From assembly GCF_009765275.1 (NCBI RefSeq), contig NZ_VOPH01000010.1:1-64000 (forward strand): DNA of 64,000 bases. The letters are read 5' to 3'. Source of the DNA: Chachezhania sediminis. Its GTDB lineage: Bacteria; Pseudomonadota; Alphaproteobacteria; Rhodobacterales; Rhodobacteraceae. This document shows, piece after piece, positions 17,208-25,137 of the stretch (position 1 is its first letter; the number at the start of each line of letters is the position of its first letter). Below the pieces are notes generated by a model, which saw only the letters and a program-made list of their open reading frames with translations, did no database searches and was not told the DNA's origin. Position numbers and translations under genes: made by a program.

Positions 17208-18293
17208 ATGACCACCGACGCCCTGCCCGCAACCCCATCGGCGGCATCGCGCTGGATCCTCCGCGGGCTGACCGGGGGGATCATCACCGCCCTGCCGGTC
17301 GTGGCCATCGGCCTCTACTTCATCGGCTTCGCGCCCAACTACTATCAGCACCTGGCCGCTGCTGCGCTGGTCAACCTGATCATCGTCGTGGGCCTGCAGG
17401 TCTTCATGGGCAATTCCGGCGTACCGCAGCTGGGCCATTCCGCCTTCGTGGGCCTTGGCGCCTATGGTCTGGCGATCCTGGCCACGCCCGTCGCGCTGAA
17501 GAAGCTGTCGATCCCGCATGCGCCCTTCGGTCTGTCGCAGATCACGCTGTCGCCGGTCATCGCCATCCCGATCTCGTTCGTGGTGGTCGCAGTCCTGGCG
17601 CTGGTCTCCGGCCGCATCATCTCGCGTCTGTCGGGCGTGGCGGCGACCATCGTCAGCCTGGCCTTCCTGGTCATCGTCCATTCGGTGTTCCTGCACTGGC
17701 CGGAACTGTTCAAGGGCAACCAGGCCTTCTTCGGCATCCCCAAGATCTTCGGTCTGCCCGCGATCATCGCTGGCGCCGTCGCGGCCATCGTCATCGCGCG
17801 CCTGTTCCGGGAAAGCGCCACCGGCCTGCAACTGCGTGCCACTGCCGACAACCTGCAGGCGGCCGAGGCGCTGGCGCTGGATTCCCGGGCCCTGCGCCGC
17901 CGGGCCTGGCTGCTGTCGGCACTGATCTGCGGGGCTGCGGGGATGCTCTATGCCGGTTTCGCCGGCACGATCAGCCCCAAGGTCTTCTATTTCCAGCAGG
18001 TCTTCCTGACACTGGCGATGCTGATCCTGGGCGGCATGGGCACGGTCACCGGCGCGATGCTGGGCACGATCCTGCTGTCCTTCGGGCTCGAGGCAATCCG
18101 GTCCGTGGAAACCGGCGTCTCGGTCCTGGGGATCCAGATGCCCGCGATGCTGGGCCTGTCGGGCGTGGCGCTTGGCGTGGTCATCGTCCTTTGCATGGCC
18201 CTGCGCCCGCAGGGGATCAGCGGGCGATACGAACTGGACGAGGCCATCGGGGCCCTGTTGCGACGCAACAGCAGAATGGACAAAGCAGAATGA
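17208..18293 (+). CDS. Liv-type ABC permease (LivM-like)
   Basis: 361-residue inner-membrane protein. VFMGNSGVPQLGHSAFVGLG and the late LGGMGTVTGAMLGTILLS are LivM signatures. I chose the ATG at 17208, one base after the livH stop; a longer frame beginning inside livH is not needed. Its stop overlaps the ligase start by ATGA, so transporter and ligase are translationally coupled, which argues that the ligase acts on the imported substrate. Confidence 0.86.
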   Translation: MTTDALPATPSAASRWILRGLTGGIITALPVVAIGLYFIGFAPNYYQHLAAAALVNLIIVVGLQVFMGNSGVPQLGHSAFVGLGAYGLAILATPVALKKLSIPHAPFGLSQITLSPVIAIPISFVVVAVLALVSGRIISRLSGVAATIVSLAFLVIVHSVFLHWPELFKGNQAFFGIPKIFGLPAIIAGAVAAIVIARLFRESATGLQLRATADNLQAAEALALDSRALRRRAWLLSALICGAAGMLYAGFAGTISPKVFYFQQVFLTLAMLILGGMGTVTGAMLGTILLSFGLEAIRSVETGVSVLGIQMPAMLGLSGVALGVVIVLCMALRPQGISGRYELDEAIGALLRRNSRMDKAE

Positions 18294-19681
18294 ACTTCGA
18301 AGAACAGGCCGCAGCTTACGGCCCCGAATATGATGCCGCCCAGGAACGGATGAAGGCCGCAGGGGTCGAATTCCTGCAGACCCATGTCGTCGACATCACC
18401 GGGCTTTTGCGGTCCAAGATCACGCCGTTCAAGCTGTCGACCTCGGGCGATGCGCTGAATGGCATCCTCTACTGCGTGTCGCGGGGCGATGGGCAGCCGG
18501 ATGGCGATACGATCTTCGGGTCCTACATGGCGAACGAGGAAAACGGCTTTCCCAACATCAAGGCGCTGGTCGACCCCGCGTCGCTTCGCCAACACGGATG
18601 GCGGCCCGACATGGCCTCGGTCATCTCGACCGGCTACATGCTGGACGGCAGCCCCTGCGCCGTCGACCCGCGCCACGTCCTGGCCAATGCGGACGCGGCC
18701 CTGCGGGCACAGGGGTACGAGGCCCAGGTGGCGCTGGAATACGAATTCGGGATCTTCCATGCCGACCACGCTCTGATGCAGCAGGGCCGGTATCGCGAGC
18801 TGAAACCCTGGGGCCATTCGCTGGTCAATTACGACCTGGTCCGCGGCGGCGACTATCAGGACCTGGTGACAGAGTTCATGCGGCGCATGGATTCGCTGGG
18901 TATCGGCGTCGCGTCCATGGTCACCGAATACGGCTATGGCATGTACGAATTCGCGCTGAAGCCGAAGCCCGCGGTCGAAGCCGCGGACGATGCCGTCCGT
19001 GCCAAGCTGCACCTGAAGGAGCTTTGCGCCGAACGTGGTCTGGTTGCGACCTTCATGACCCGTTTCCAGCCCCCCGGCCGGGAAAGCGCCTGTGGCGGAC
19101 ATCACCATGTCAGCCTTTGGCAGGACGGCCAGCCGGCCATGGCCGCGGGCACAGGGGCCCTGTCGCCGGTGGGTCAGCAGTTCCTGGCCGGGATGCTGGA
19201 ATACCTGCCCGACACCCACGCGATGTTCCGGCCGACGGTCAATTCCTTCCGCCGCTTCGACCGCGGCGCGTGGTCGCCCGAGGACGTGAGCTGGGGCTAT
19301 GAAAACCGCGCCGCCGCCATTCGTGCGATCACCACGCCCAATGCGGGCGCCTGCCGTTTCGAACACCGCGTGGCCGGGGCGGACGTGAACCCCTATCTGA
19401 CGGTTGCTGCGATCCTGGCCGCCGGCACCAGGGGGCTGGAACGGGGCCTGACACCGCCCACCGCCCAGCCCGGCATGGCACCCGACGGCGCGGCGAAACC
19501 GCTTCAGGATTCCCTGCGCGCCGCGGCCGAGGATTTCGGCGCCTCTGCCTTCTGCAAGGAGGTCTTTGGCGAGGTCTTCGTGACCCACTACACCGAAAGC
19601 CTGCTGAACGAGGTCAGAGCCTTCGAGGCCTGGCAGGCCGCGCGGATCACCGATTTCGAATGGCAGCGCTACTTCGTGTAA
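18290..19681 (+). CDS. Glutamine synthetase-like gamma-glutamyl ligase (GlnT/PuuA/IpuC-type)
   Basis: 463-residue GS-superfamily ligase. Metal and ATP residues are visible: ALEYEFG (Glu150, Glu152), TEYGYGMYEF (Glu213, Glu220), GHHHVS (His272) and the C-terminal YENRAAAIRAI with FEHRVAGADVNPYL. These ligases activate the glutamate gamma-carboxyl with ATP and join it to ammonia or an amine. The absence of the housekeeping adenylylation tyrosine context, and the location in a transporter operon beside ALDH and amidotransferase genes, favour a gamma-glutamyl-amine synthetase over GlnA. Which amine is accepted cannot be told; an amino alcohol fits the SDR and ALDH nearby. Confidence 0.8.
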   Translation: MNFEEQAAAYGPEYDAAQERMKAAGVEFLQTHVVDITGLLRSKITPFKLSTSGDALNGILYCVSRGDGQPDGDTIFGSYMANEENGFPNIKALVDPASLRQHGWRPDMASVISTGYMLDGSPCAVDPRHVLANADAALRAQGYEAQVALEYEFGIFHADHALMQQGRYRELKPWGHSLVNYDLVRGGDYQDLVTEFMRRMDSLGIGVASMVTEYGYGMYEFALKPKPAVEAADDAVRAKLHLKELCAERGLVATFMTRFQPPGRESACGGHHHVSLWQDGQPAMAAGTGALSPVGQQFLAGMLEYLPDTHAMFRPTVNSFRRFDRGAWSPEDVSWGYENRAAAIRAITTPNAGACRFEHRVAGADVNPYLTVAAILAAGTRGLERGLTPPTAQPGMAPDGAAKPLQDSLRAAAEDFGASAFCKEVFGEVFVTHYTESLLNEVRAFEAWQAARITDFEWQRYFV

Positions 19682-19702
19682 CACCCGACGTCCGAACGCC
19701 CG

Positions 19703-20428
19703 TCAGCGCGCCTGACGGGCGATATCCACGAAACGGCGCATCAGGACCGGCCCTTCGGGCGTGTCCTGTGTCGTCGCCATCATGGCCGTGGGATCATAGC
19801 CTTCGGCTGCATGCTGATGGCGCAGCAGGTCCAGCATGTCGACCATCATCGGCCGGGTGATTTCCGGGTGGAACTGGATGGACCAGGCTACGGGGCCATA
19901 GCGCAGCGCCTGGTGCGGATCCTGCGCGCTGTGGGCCAGCTCCTGGGCCCCCGGCGGGCTGGTCAGCACGGTCTGGTAATGGTGGACCTGCATCATCACC
20001 CGATGGGGCAAGGGCCCCAGCAGCGGATCGCCCGCCGCATCGATGGTGATCGGCAGCGTTCCGGATTCGAGGCCCTTCGGGTTCTCGCCGACCGCGCCGC
20101 CCAGAGCCTGCGCCATCAGCTGATGTCCGAAACAGACGCCCAGCACGGGGATGCCGGCCTTCACCGCCTCGACCAACCAGGCGCCGGAGCGTTTCATCCA
20201 CGGCAGCCCTTCAGTCACCATGGCGCCCGATCCCGTGACGATCACCCCCGCAATCGGATCGGTCATCGCCGGCAGAGCTTCGTCCCGTTCGACGTCGATC
20301 ACCCGCATTTCCTCGGGGTCAAGGCCGGTGGCCGCGAAAAAGCTGCGTTCGGTATCGCCGTGGCGGTCCATGTAGGGCCGGCCCAGTTCCTCCAGGCTGC
20401 CGGTCTTCAGCAACAGGAACGGCGCCAT
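19703..20428 (-). CDS. Class I glutamine amidotransferase-like hydrolase (PuuD-like)
   Basis: 241-residue GATase1-fold protein with nucleophile Cys99 in GVCFGHQL and His187/Glu189 in SIQFHPE, a complete triad. Free-standing members include gamma-glutamyl hydrolases such as PuuD, which releases GABA from gamma-glutamyl-GABA. The start ATG (20428) lies one base after the stop of the XRE-cupin gene, as puuD and puuR neighbour each other in known clusters. A role in freeing glutamate from the gamma-glutamyl product is the best reading; a GMP-synthase-like amidotransferase of unknown partner is the alternative. Confidence 0.78.
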   Translation of the reverse strand: MAPFLLLKTGSLEELGRPYMDRHGDTERSFFAATGLDPEEMRVIDVERDEALPAMTDPIAGVIVTGSGAMVTEGLPWMKRSGAWLVEAVKAGIPVLGVCFGHQLMAQALGGAVGENPKGLESGTLPITIDAAGDPLLGPLPHRVMMQVHHYQTVLTSPPGAQELAHSAQDPHQALRYGPVAWSIQFHPEITRPMMVDMLDLLRHQHAAEGYDPTAMMATTQDTPEGPVLMRRFVDIARQAR

Positions 20429-20429
20429 C

Positions 20430-21020
20430 TCAGGCGGCCCCGTCCGGCAGGTCGAAGCCTGGCAGGTGCAGCATCGAGTTCGACATGAAAAGCAGCGTCG
20501 GTTCCTCCGAGATGCTGGCATAGGCGTGATCTGTATCGCTGTCGAACAGCACGCTGTCCCCCTGTTCCAGGATCAGGGGTTCGTAATGGCGGGTGTGCAG
20601 TTCCAGCCGGCCGGACAGGACCTGGACGAACTCTTCGCCCGCATGGGCGCGCCAGCCGCCGTTTTCCTCCGGCGTCCTGCCGGTGACGGTGACGTTCCAG
20701 AAGATGTTGCGCTTGTCGCGGAAATCGCTGCACAGGACCTCGAACCGCATGCCGTCGGTGGCGTGGATCGTGCCGGTCCCGGCCCGGGTGACGGATCGCC
20801 TGCCCTGCGGCATCGCACGGGGCGACGCCAGGAAAGAGGTCACGGGCACATGCATCACGCCCGCGATCTTCAGGGCAACGTCGACCGATATCCGCTGCTT
20901 GCCGTTTTCCAGTTTGGAAAGTTGGGAGACGGTCAGGCCCGACTGTTCGCCCAGTTCGCGCAGGGTCAGGCCCATTTTCTTGCGGGTCTGACGGATCATC
21001 TCTCCAAGTTCGCGCGTCAT
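20430..21020 (-). CDS. XRE-family regulator with C-terminal cupin (PuuR-like)
   Basis: 196 residues: an XRE helix-turn-helix at about residues 5-60 (LRELGEQSGLTVSQLSKLEN, then QRISVDVALKIA), a linker, and a cupin_2 sensor domain about 105-190 (HAGEEFVQVLSGRLELHTR, ILEQGDSVLFDSDTDHAY). This is the layout of PuuR and related repressors of polyamine and amine catabolism. It sits between the two operons that share the AAAAGTTGC-N5-TGGAAA motif, and is co-transcribed with the amidotransferase. It most likely represses both operons and responds to the amine through the cupin. Confidence 0.85.
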   Translation of the reverse strand: MTRELGEMIRQTRKKMGLTLRELGEQSGLTVSQLSKLENGKQRISVDVALKIAGVMHVPVTSFLASPRAMPQGRRSVTRAGTGTIHATDGMRFEVLCSDFRDKRNIFWNVTVTGRTPEENGGWRAHAGEEFVQVLSGRLELHTRHYEPLILEQGDSVLFDSDTDHAYASISEEPTLLFMSNSMLHLPGFDLPDGAA

Positions 21021-21099
21021 CCCACCTTCCGTAACTGTCTGTGGACACCGGATTTTACCGATATGAGAGTGGCCGGTCCAGTCCTTGCAACCGCGGCAC

Positions 21100-21870
21100 C
21101 TACGCCGCTTCCAGGTATTCCAAAGCCGCCTTCAGCGCATCCGACAGGACACCGGCAATGGCCGTCACAGTTTCCGGATCGGAAAACAGGGCATTGTTCA
21201 CCTCGATACAGGCGCATGGCAGGCCATTTCCCATGGCATGCGTCTCCAGGCAATAGCCATTGGCTAGGCGCCAGTCATAGGGTTCGTTTTCCCCCACCCT
21301 CAGGCCCAGTGGCCGGGCCAGTTCCTCGACCGTCCCGATAACGCGCCGCATGAAGGGACTGTCGACCTTCCACAATAGACCGATGTCGACAGGCCGGACA
21401 TGCCCGGCCATCACCGGCGTGAAGGTATGGATCGAGACGGCAGCCGCCCGCCCGGGAAGCAGCGCCGCGATCGCCGCGCCCATCGGATCGGCCGCCACCT
21501 TCTGGCGCAGGTCGCGGTCGCTTTCGGTCAGATCCATGTTCCCCGGCACCGGGATTCCGCCCAGATCCGGGCGAATCCGGTCCCAGTCTTCGGGATAGCG
21601 GTTGTAATCCAGGAACATCCGCGAATAGCGCGACAGCACGGCCGGCGCCTGCAGCCGGTCGGCCATGGCCCGCGTCAGGTCCCGGCTGCCCGGATCGAAG
21701 GCATAGTGCGTGGTGAAGTACACCGGATCCAGCCCCAGCGTCCCCCAGGGCGCCGGAACCCCGTTCCCCGCATGCTCACACAGCAGCAGCAGCGCAGAGG
21801 CGCTGTCCCTGTGCAGCACCTCCACCGCTCCGGCGGCCAGACGGTCGATTTCGGCCTTGGACAGCTTCAT
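21100..21870 (-). CDS. N-formylglutamate amidohydrolase family protein (HutG2-like)
   Basis: 256-residue member of the N-formylglutamate amidohydrolase family. LLLLCEHAGNGVPA (about residues 28-42) carries the metal His/Glu-type motif, with YSRMFLDYNRYPED and VSIHTFTPVM downstream. Family enzymes hydrolyse an N-acyl group from glutamate. In this setting it may process an acylated or gamma-glutamyl intermediate rather than a histidine-degradation product, since no hut genes are present. The ATG at 21870 lies two bases after the ALDH stop, so the two are co-transcribed. Confidence 0.8.
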   Translation of the reverse strand: MKLSKAEIDRLAAGAVEVLHRDSASALLLLCEHAGNGVPAPWGTLGLDPVYFTTHYAFDPGSRDLTRAMADRLQAPAVLSRYSRMFLDYNRYPEDWDRIRPDLGGIPVPGNMDLTESDRDLRQKVAADPMGAAIAALLPGRAAAVSIHTFTPVMAGHVRPVDIGLLWKVDSPFMRRVIGTVEELARPLGLRVGENEPYDWRLANGYCLETHAMGNGLPCACIEVNNALFSDPETVTAIAGVLSDALKAALEYLEAA

Positions 21871-21872
21871 CT

Positions 21873-23255
21873 TCAGCCCAGCTTGCTGCGGACGTGATAG
21901 CTTTTCGGCGCCGTCGTCTCGATCAGGCCCACGCGGCCGTTGGTGCGGCCAAGACCGGAATTCTTGATCCCGCCCCAGGGCAGGTACAGATCCGCATGGT
22001 CGCAACGGTTCAGGTAGACGGTGCCGGCCTCGACCTCGTCCAGCAGCGCCACGCCACGGTCGATGTCGCGGGTCCAGATGCTGGCGGACAGGCCGAATTC
22101 GCTGTCGTTCATCAGCCGGATCGCTTCCTCGTCCCCCGACACGGCCTGCACGCAGGCAACGGGACCGAAGAGTTCGTCGACCATGATCTGCATGTCGTGC
22201 GAGACGTCGGTCAGCACCTGCGCCGGAACATAGGCCCCGCCGGCGCTGTCATCGCCCGCATAGACAAGTTTCGCCCCCGCGGCCACGGCCTGATCGACCT
22301 GTCCCCGGATCCTGTCCGCGGCTTCCTGCCGGACCACGGGGCCCAGCATGGCCTTGTCGTTGAAGGGATGGCCGATGGTCCACTTCCGGGCTTCGGCCAC
22401 CAGCGCCTCGATCAGGTCGTCCTTCACGGCGGCATCGACATAGATCCGCTCGACCGAGCAGCAGCTTTGCCCGGCATTCGAGAACGTGCCTTCGGCCAGA
22501 TCCGCGGCCAGACCGGCGATATCGGCATCGGCACGAATGTAGGTCGGATCCTTGCCCCCCAGCTCCAGATGGACCTGGGTCATGGTCCCGCCGGCGGCAC
22601 GGTGCACCCGCTTGCCGCCCCCGACGGATCCAATGAAGTTCACCGCGTTGAAGGTGCCCGCGCCGATCAGCCGCTCGGCGTCCGGGTGCGACAGGTGCAA
22701 GGTCTGAAAGACACCTGCAGGGCCGCCGACGGCGGTCCAGGCCTCTGCCGCGATTTCGGCGATCACCGGGGTCTGGGGCGAATGTTTCAGGATCACGACA
22801 TTGCCCGACACCAGCGGCTGACTGACCAGATAGCCCAGCATCGCCGTGGGGTAGTTCCAGGCGCAGATCGACAGGTGCACCCCGCCCGGAACGGCGCGGG
22901 TGTAGCGGCGGATGCCCGGTTCTTCCGGGAAGGCTTCGTCCTGAAGGGTCGCGGCGGCCCCTTCGGCCAGCAGTTCGCCCACCATGGCCAGGCGGCCGGT
23001 TTCGTCCGCCTGCCAGTGCGGACGTCCGATCTGCCAGGCGACTGCTTCTGCCAGATCGGCGCCGCGCTTCTGCATCTCCGCCCCGAAGGCCACGACCAGC
23101 GCGGCACGATCGGCCAGCGGCATCCGGCGCCATGCGGGTGCTGCGGCACGGGCGGCGGCGATCTTGGTCTCGATCTCGGCCATGGTGGCATAGGAACGGG
23201 TCAGGTACTCCCGACCGTCGACAGGAGAAATCACGCTGAACTGGGTCTGCGACAT
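21873..23255 (-). CDS. NAD(P)-dependent aldehyde dehydrogenase
   Basis: 460-residue ALDH. Catalytic cysteine in FSNAGQSCCSVERIYVD, general base Glu in HLELGGKDPTYI, and cofactor site NFIGSVGGGKRV. It would oxidise an aldehyde derived from the amine or amino alcohol to the acid, as PuuC does for gamma-glutamyl-aminobutyraldehyde. I used ATG 23255; an extension to 23324 would run through the operator region. It leads the minus-strand ALDH-amidohydrolase-regulator-amidotransferase set and is divergent from the SDR gene. Confidence 0.87.
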   Translation of the reverse strand: MSQTQFSVISPVDGREYLTRSYATMAEIETKIAAARAAAPAWRRMPLADRAALVVAFGAEMQKRGADLAEAVAWQIGRPHWQADETGRLAMVGELLAEGAAATLQDEAFPEEPGIRRYTRAVPGGVHLSICAWNYPTAMLGYLVSQPLVSGNVVILKHSPQTPVIAEIAAEAWTAVGGPAGVFQTLHLSHPDAERLIGAGTFNAVNFIGSVGGGKRVHRAAGGTMTQVHLELGGKDPTYIRADADIAGLAADLAEGTFSNAGQSCCSVERIYVDAAVKDDLIEALVAEARKWTIGHPFNDKAMLGPVVRQEAADRIRGQVDQAVAAGAKLVYAGDDSAGGAYVPAQVLTDVSHDMQIMVDELFGPVACVQAVSGDEEAIRLMNDSEFGLSASIWTRDIDRGVALLDEVEAGTVYLNRCDHADLYLPWGGIKNSGLGRTNGRVGLIETTAPKSYHVRSKLG

Positions 23256-23309
23256 GGGCGGCGCCTTCGTCTGGGAGAGTTTCCGATATGGATATCGAAT
23301 AGGAACAAT

Positions 23310-23329
23310 TTTCCAGATTAGCAACTTTT
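23310..23329 (-). promoter_or_regulatory. Shared operator-like motif upstream of the ALDH operon
   Basis: On the minus strand this reads AAAAGTTGC-N5-TGGAAA, identical in 15 specified positions and spacer length to 13567-13586. It lies in an AT-rich 166-bp divergent region between the ALDH start and the SDR start, so it could control both directions. Confidence 0.55.
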
Positions 23330-23421
23330 TTCCAAACTGGCTTGTAACGTGTCGCAGTTCGGCTAGTGTTCCTGCACCCGGTCGGCGGGTGTTTCAGCAC
23401 AAGGCAGGACAAGGGGCTGTC

Positions 23422-24177
23422 ATGATCACATATGATTTCTCGGGGCGTCACGCGGTGGTCACCGGCGCCGGTGGCGGCATGGGAGAGGCGCTTGCAGCCG
23501 CCCTGCTGAACGCAGGGGCAACGGTCACGGGGATCGACATCAAGCCCGCGCCAGAAAGCCTGGCGAACCATCCGGGCCTGACCTATGCGCAAGGCGACCT
23601 GACGGATGCCGCGTTCATCGCCAAAACGATCGGGGATGCGGGCAAGGCCCATGGCGGCATCGACCACCTGGCCAATGTCGCCGGCGTGCTGTGGTTCGGT
23701 CGCGATGCCTCGGTTCTCGAAATGGACATGGATGTCTGGGACCAGGTGTTCGACATCAACCTGAAGGCGGTGGCCCTGACGGCGCGGGCGGCAGTACCCT
23801 TCATGAAAGGACGAGACGGGGCGTCGATGGTGCATTTTTCCACCATCCAGTGGCTGCGCGGCGACCCGGCGCCGCAGGACGCTTATCAGGCTTCCAAGGC
23901 CGGGGTCTGCGCCCTGTCCAAGTCGCTGGCGATGCAGCTGGCGGCCGATGGGGTACGGTCGAACGCGATCTGCCCCGGCATGGCGCTGACACCCCTGCAG
24001 GCGCGGTGGGAGGACAAGCCCGAGATCCTGAAGGCCGTGGGCGATTATGCCCCGCTGGGGCGGATCGGTACGGCCGAGGACATGGCCAATGCGGCGCTGT
24101 TCCTTCTGTCGGACGCGGCCTCCTACATCACGGGGATCGACCTTGCCGTCGACGGCGGCCTGCTGATGAAGATGTAA
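23422..24177 (+). CDS. Short-chain dehydrogenase/reductase
   Basis: 251-residue classical SDR: cofactor motif TGAGGGMG at residues 14-21, NVAGV (about 90), catalytic FSTIQW serine, YQASK Tyr/Lys pair, and C-terminal ITGIDLAVDGG. It would interconvert a hydroxyl and a carbonyl with NAD(P). Divergent from an ALDH across a shared operator region, it could supply the aldehyde for that ALDH by oxidising an alcohol, replacing the FAD oxidase (PuuB) that is missing from this Puu-like set. That role is inference. Confidence 0.85.
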   Translation: MITYDFSGRHAVVTGAGGGMGEALAAALLNAGATVTGIDIKPAPESLANHPGLTYAQGDLTDAAFIAKTIGDAGKAHGGIDHLANVAGVLWFGRDASVLEMDMDVWDQVFDINLKAVALTARAAVPFMKGRDGASMVHFSTIQWLRGDPAPQDAYQASKAGVCALSKSLAMQLAADGVRSNAICPGMALTPLQARWEDKPEILKAVGDYAPLGRIGTAEDMANAALFLLSDAASYITGIDLAVDGGLLMKM

Positions 24178-24275
24178 GGTCGGCACCGCGCTGCCAGGCC
24201 GGCCCTGGGCGCCGCCCGTGGCGTCGTCCGTTTTCCCGTTTCTCCGAAACCGGCGCCTGAGGATGTCAGCATACC

Positions 24276-24298
24276 GTCCCCGGATCACATCCGGGGAC
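24276..24298 (+). terminator. Strong hairpin between SDR and PPOX genes
   Basis: GTCCCCGGAT (24276-24285) and ATCCGGGGAC (24289-24298) form a perfect 10-bp stem with a 3-nt loop, followed by AATTTC. It lies in the 300-bp gene-free stretch 24178-24477 and most likely terminates the SDR transcript, although the T tract is short. Nothing else recognisable lies in that stretch apart from the AAGGAG ribosome site of the next gene at 24466-24471. Confidence 0.55.
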
Positions 24299-24477
24299 AA
24301 TTTCGGCGGCCGCCCTGCCCTTCGGGTGGACCTTCGATGCAGGATGGCCGAAGACAGGTCGTCCCTGCCCGGCCCGCGGCTGGCCAGGGATGCACTTGCA
24401 ACTGGCAGGTCGCTGGCCAGGTTCGACGCCAGGGCGTCTCCCCAGCGCTTCGGGTCCGGCCATCGAAGGAGAACACA

Positions 24478-25092
24478 ATGGATTTTGTCGAAACCGTCGA
24501 CGATCTGCGCAAGATCTATCGCCCCGCCTCCGAAGGCGCGCGGCGCAAGCAGTTGACCGCGCTGGAGCCGCATTCCCGCCGCTTCCTGTCGCTGTCGCCC
24601 TTCGCGGTGGTGGGAACCCAAGGGCCCGACGGCCTGGGCGACGTGACACCCCGGGGCGACGGGCCGGGCTTTGCCCAGGTGCTGGACGACCGCACCATCG
24701 CCCTGCCCGACCGGCCCGGAAACAACCGTCTGGATACGCTGGAAAACATCCTGCAGAACCCGGCCGTCGGCCTGATCTTCATGATCCCCGGCATGAACGA
24801 GACGCTGCGCATCAACGGCCGCGCCCGGATCACCGTCGACCCCGATCTGTGCGCGCAGCTGGGCATGAATGGCCGTCCCGCCCTGTCGGTCATGGTGGTC
24901 GAGATTGCCGAGGTCTACATGCACTGCTCCAAGGCCTATATCCGGTCCGGCCTGTGGAAGCCGGACACATGGCCAGACCGCAAGGAAATGCCGACGCTGG
25001 GGGAAATCCTGCGCGACCAGACCGCGATCGATGCAGATGTCCAGAAGCTCGACGCCGGGCTGGAGGAGAACTATCGCACCCAGCTGTGGTAG
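24478..25092 (+). CDS. Pyridoxamine 5'-phosphate oxidase-like FMN-binding protein
   Basis: 204-residue split-barrel (PPOX-fold) protein of the MSMEG_1061-like type: HSRRFLSLSPFAVVGTQGPD, GDVTPRGDGPGFAQVLDDRT and NNRLDTLENILQNPAVGLIF are the expected FMN-binding strands. Family members bind FMN, F420 or heme and reduce or detoxify small molecules; true PdxH activity is unlikely. AAGGAG lies six bases before the ATG. It converges on the ALDH gene and seems to be transcribed alone. Confidence 0.8.
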   Translation: MDFVETVDDLRKIYRPASEGARRKQLTALEPHSRRFLSLSPFAVVGTQGPDGLGDVTPRGDGPGFAQVLDDRTIALPDRPGNNRLDTLENILQNPAVGLIFMIPGMNETLRINGRARITVDPDLCAQLGMNGRPALSVMVVEIAEVYMHCSKAYIRSGLWKPDTWPDRKEMPTLGEILRDQTAIDADVQKLDAGLEENYRTQLW

Positions 25093-25137
25093 GTCTTGGC
25101 GCGACGGTCCGGGGCGCTTTCTGCGCCCCGGAGCAGG

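Noticed and set aside
14297-17308. A 1003-codon open frame on the minus strand opposite the liv genes.
   Set aside because: Antisense shadow of the binding protein, LivF and LivH; His/Asp/Arg-rich low-complexity translation with no motif.
18290-19681. Housekeeping glutamine synthetase (glnA).
   Set aside because: It is in an inducible transporter operon beside PuuD/PuuR/PuuC-like genes, without glnB or ntr genes; a gamma-glutamyl-amine ligase fits better.
22249-24924. An 891-codon open frame on the minus strand across the ALDH and SDR region.
   Set aside because: Runs out of frame through the ALDH, opposite the SDR and through the promoter region; no domain.
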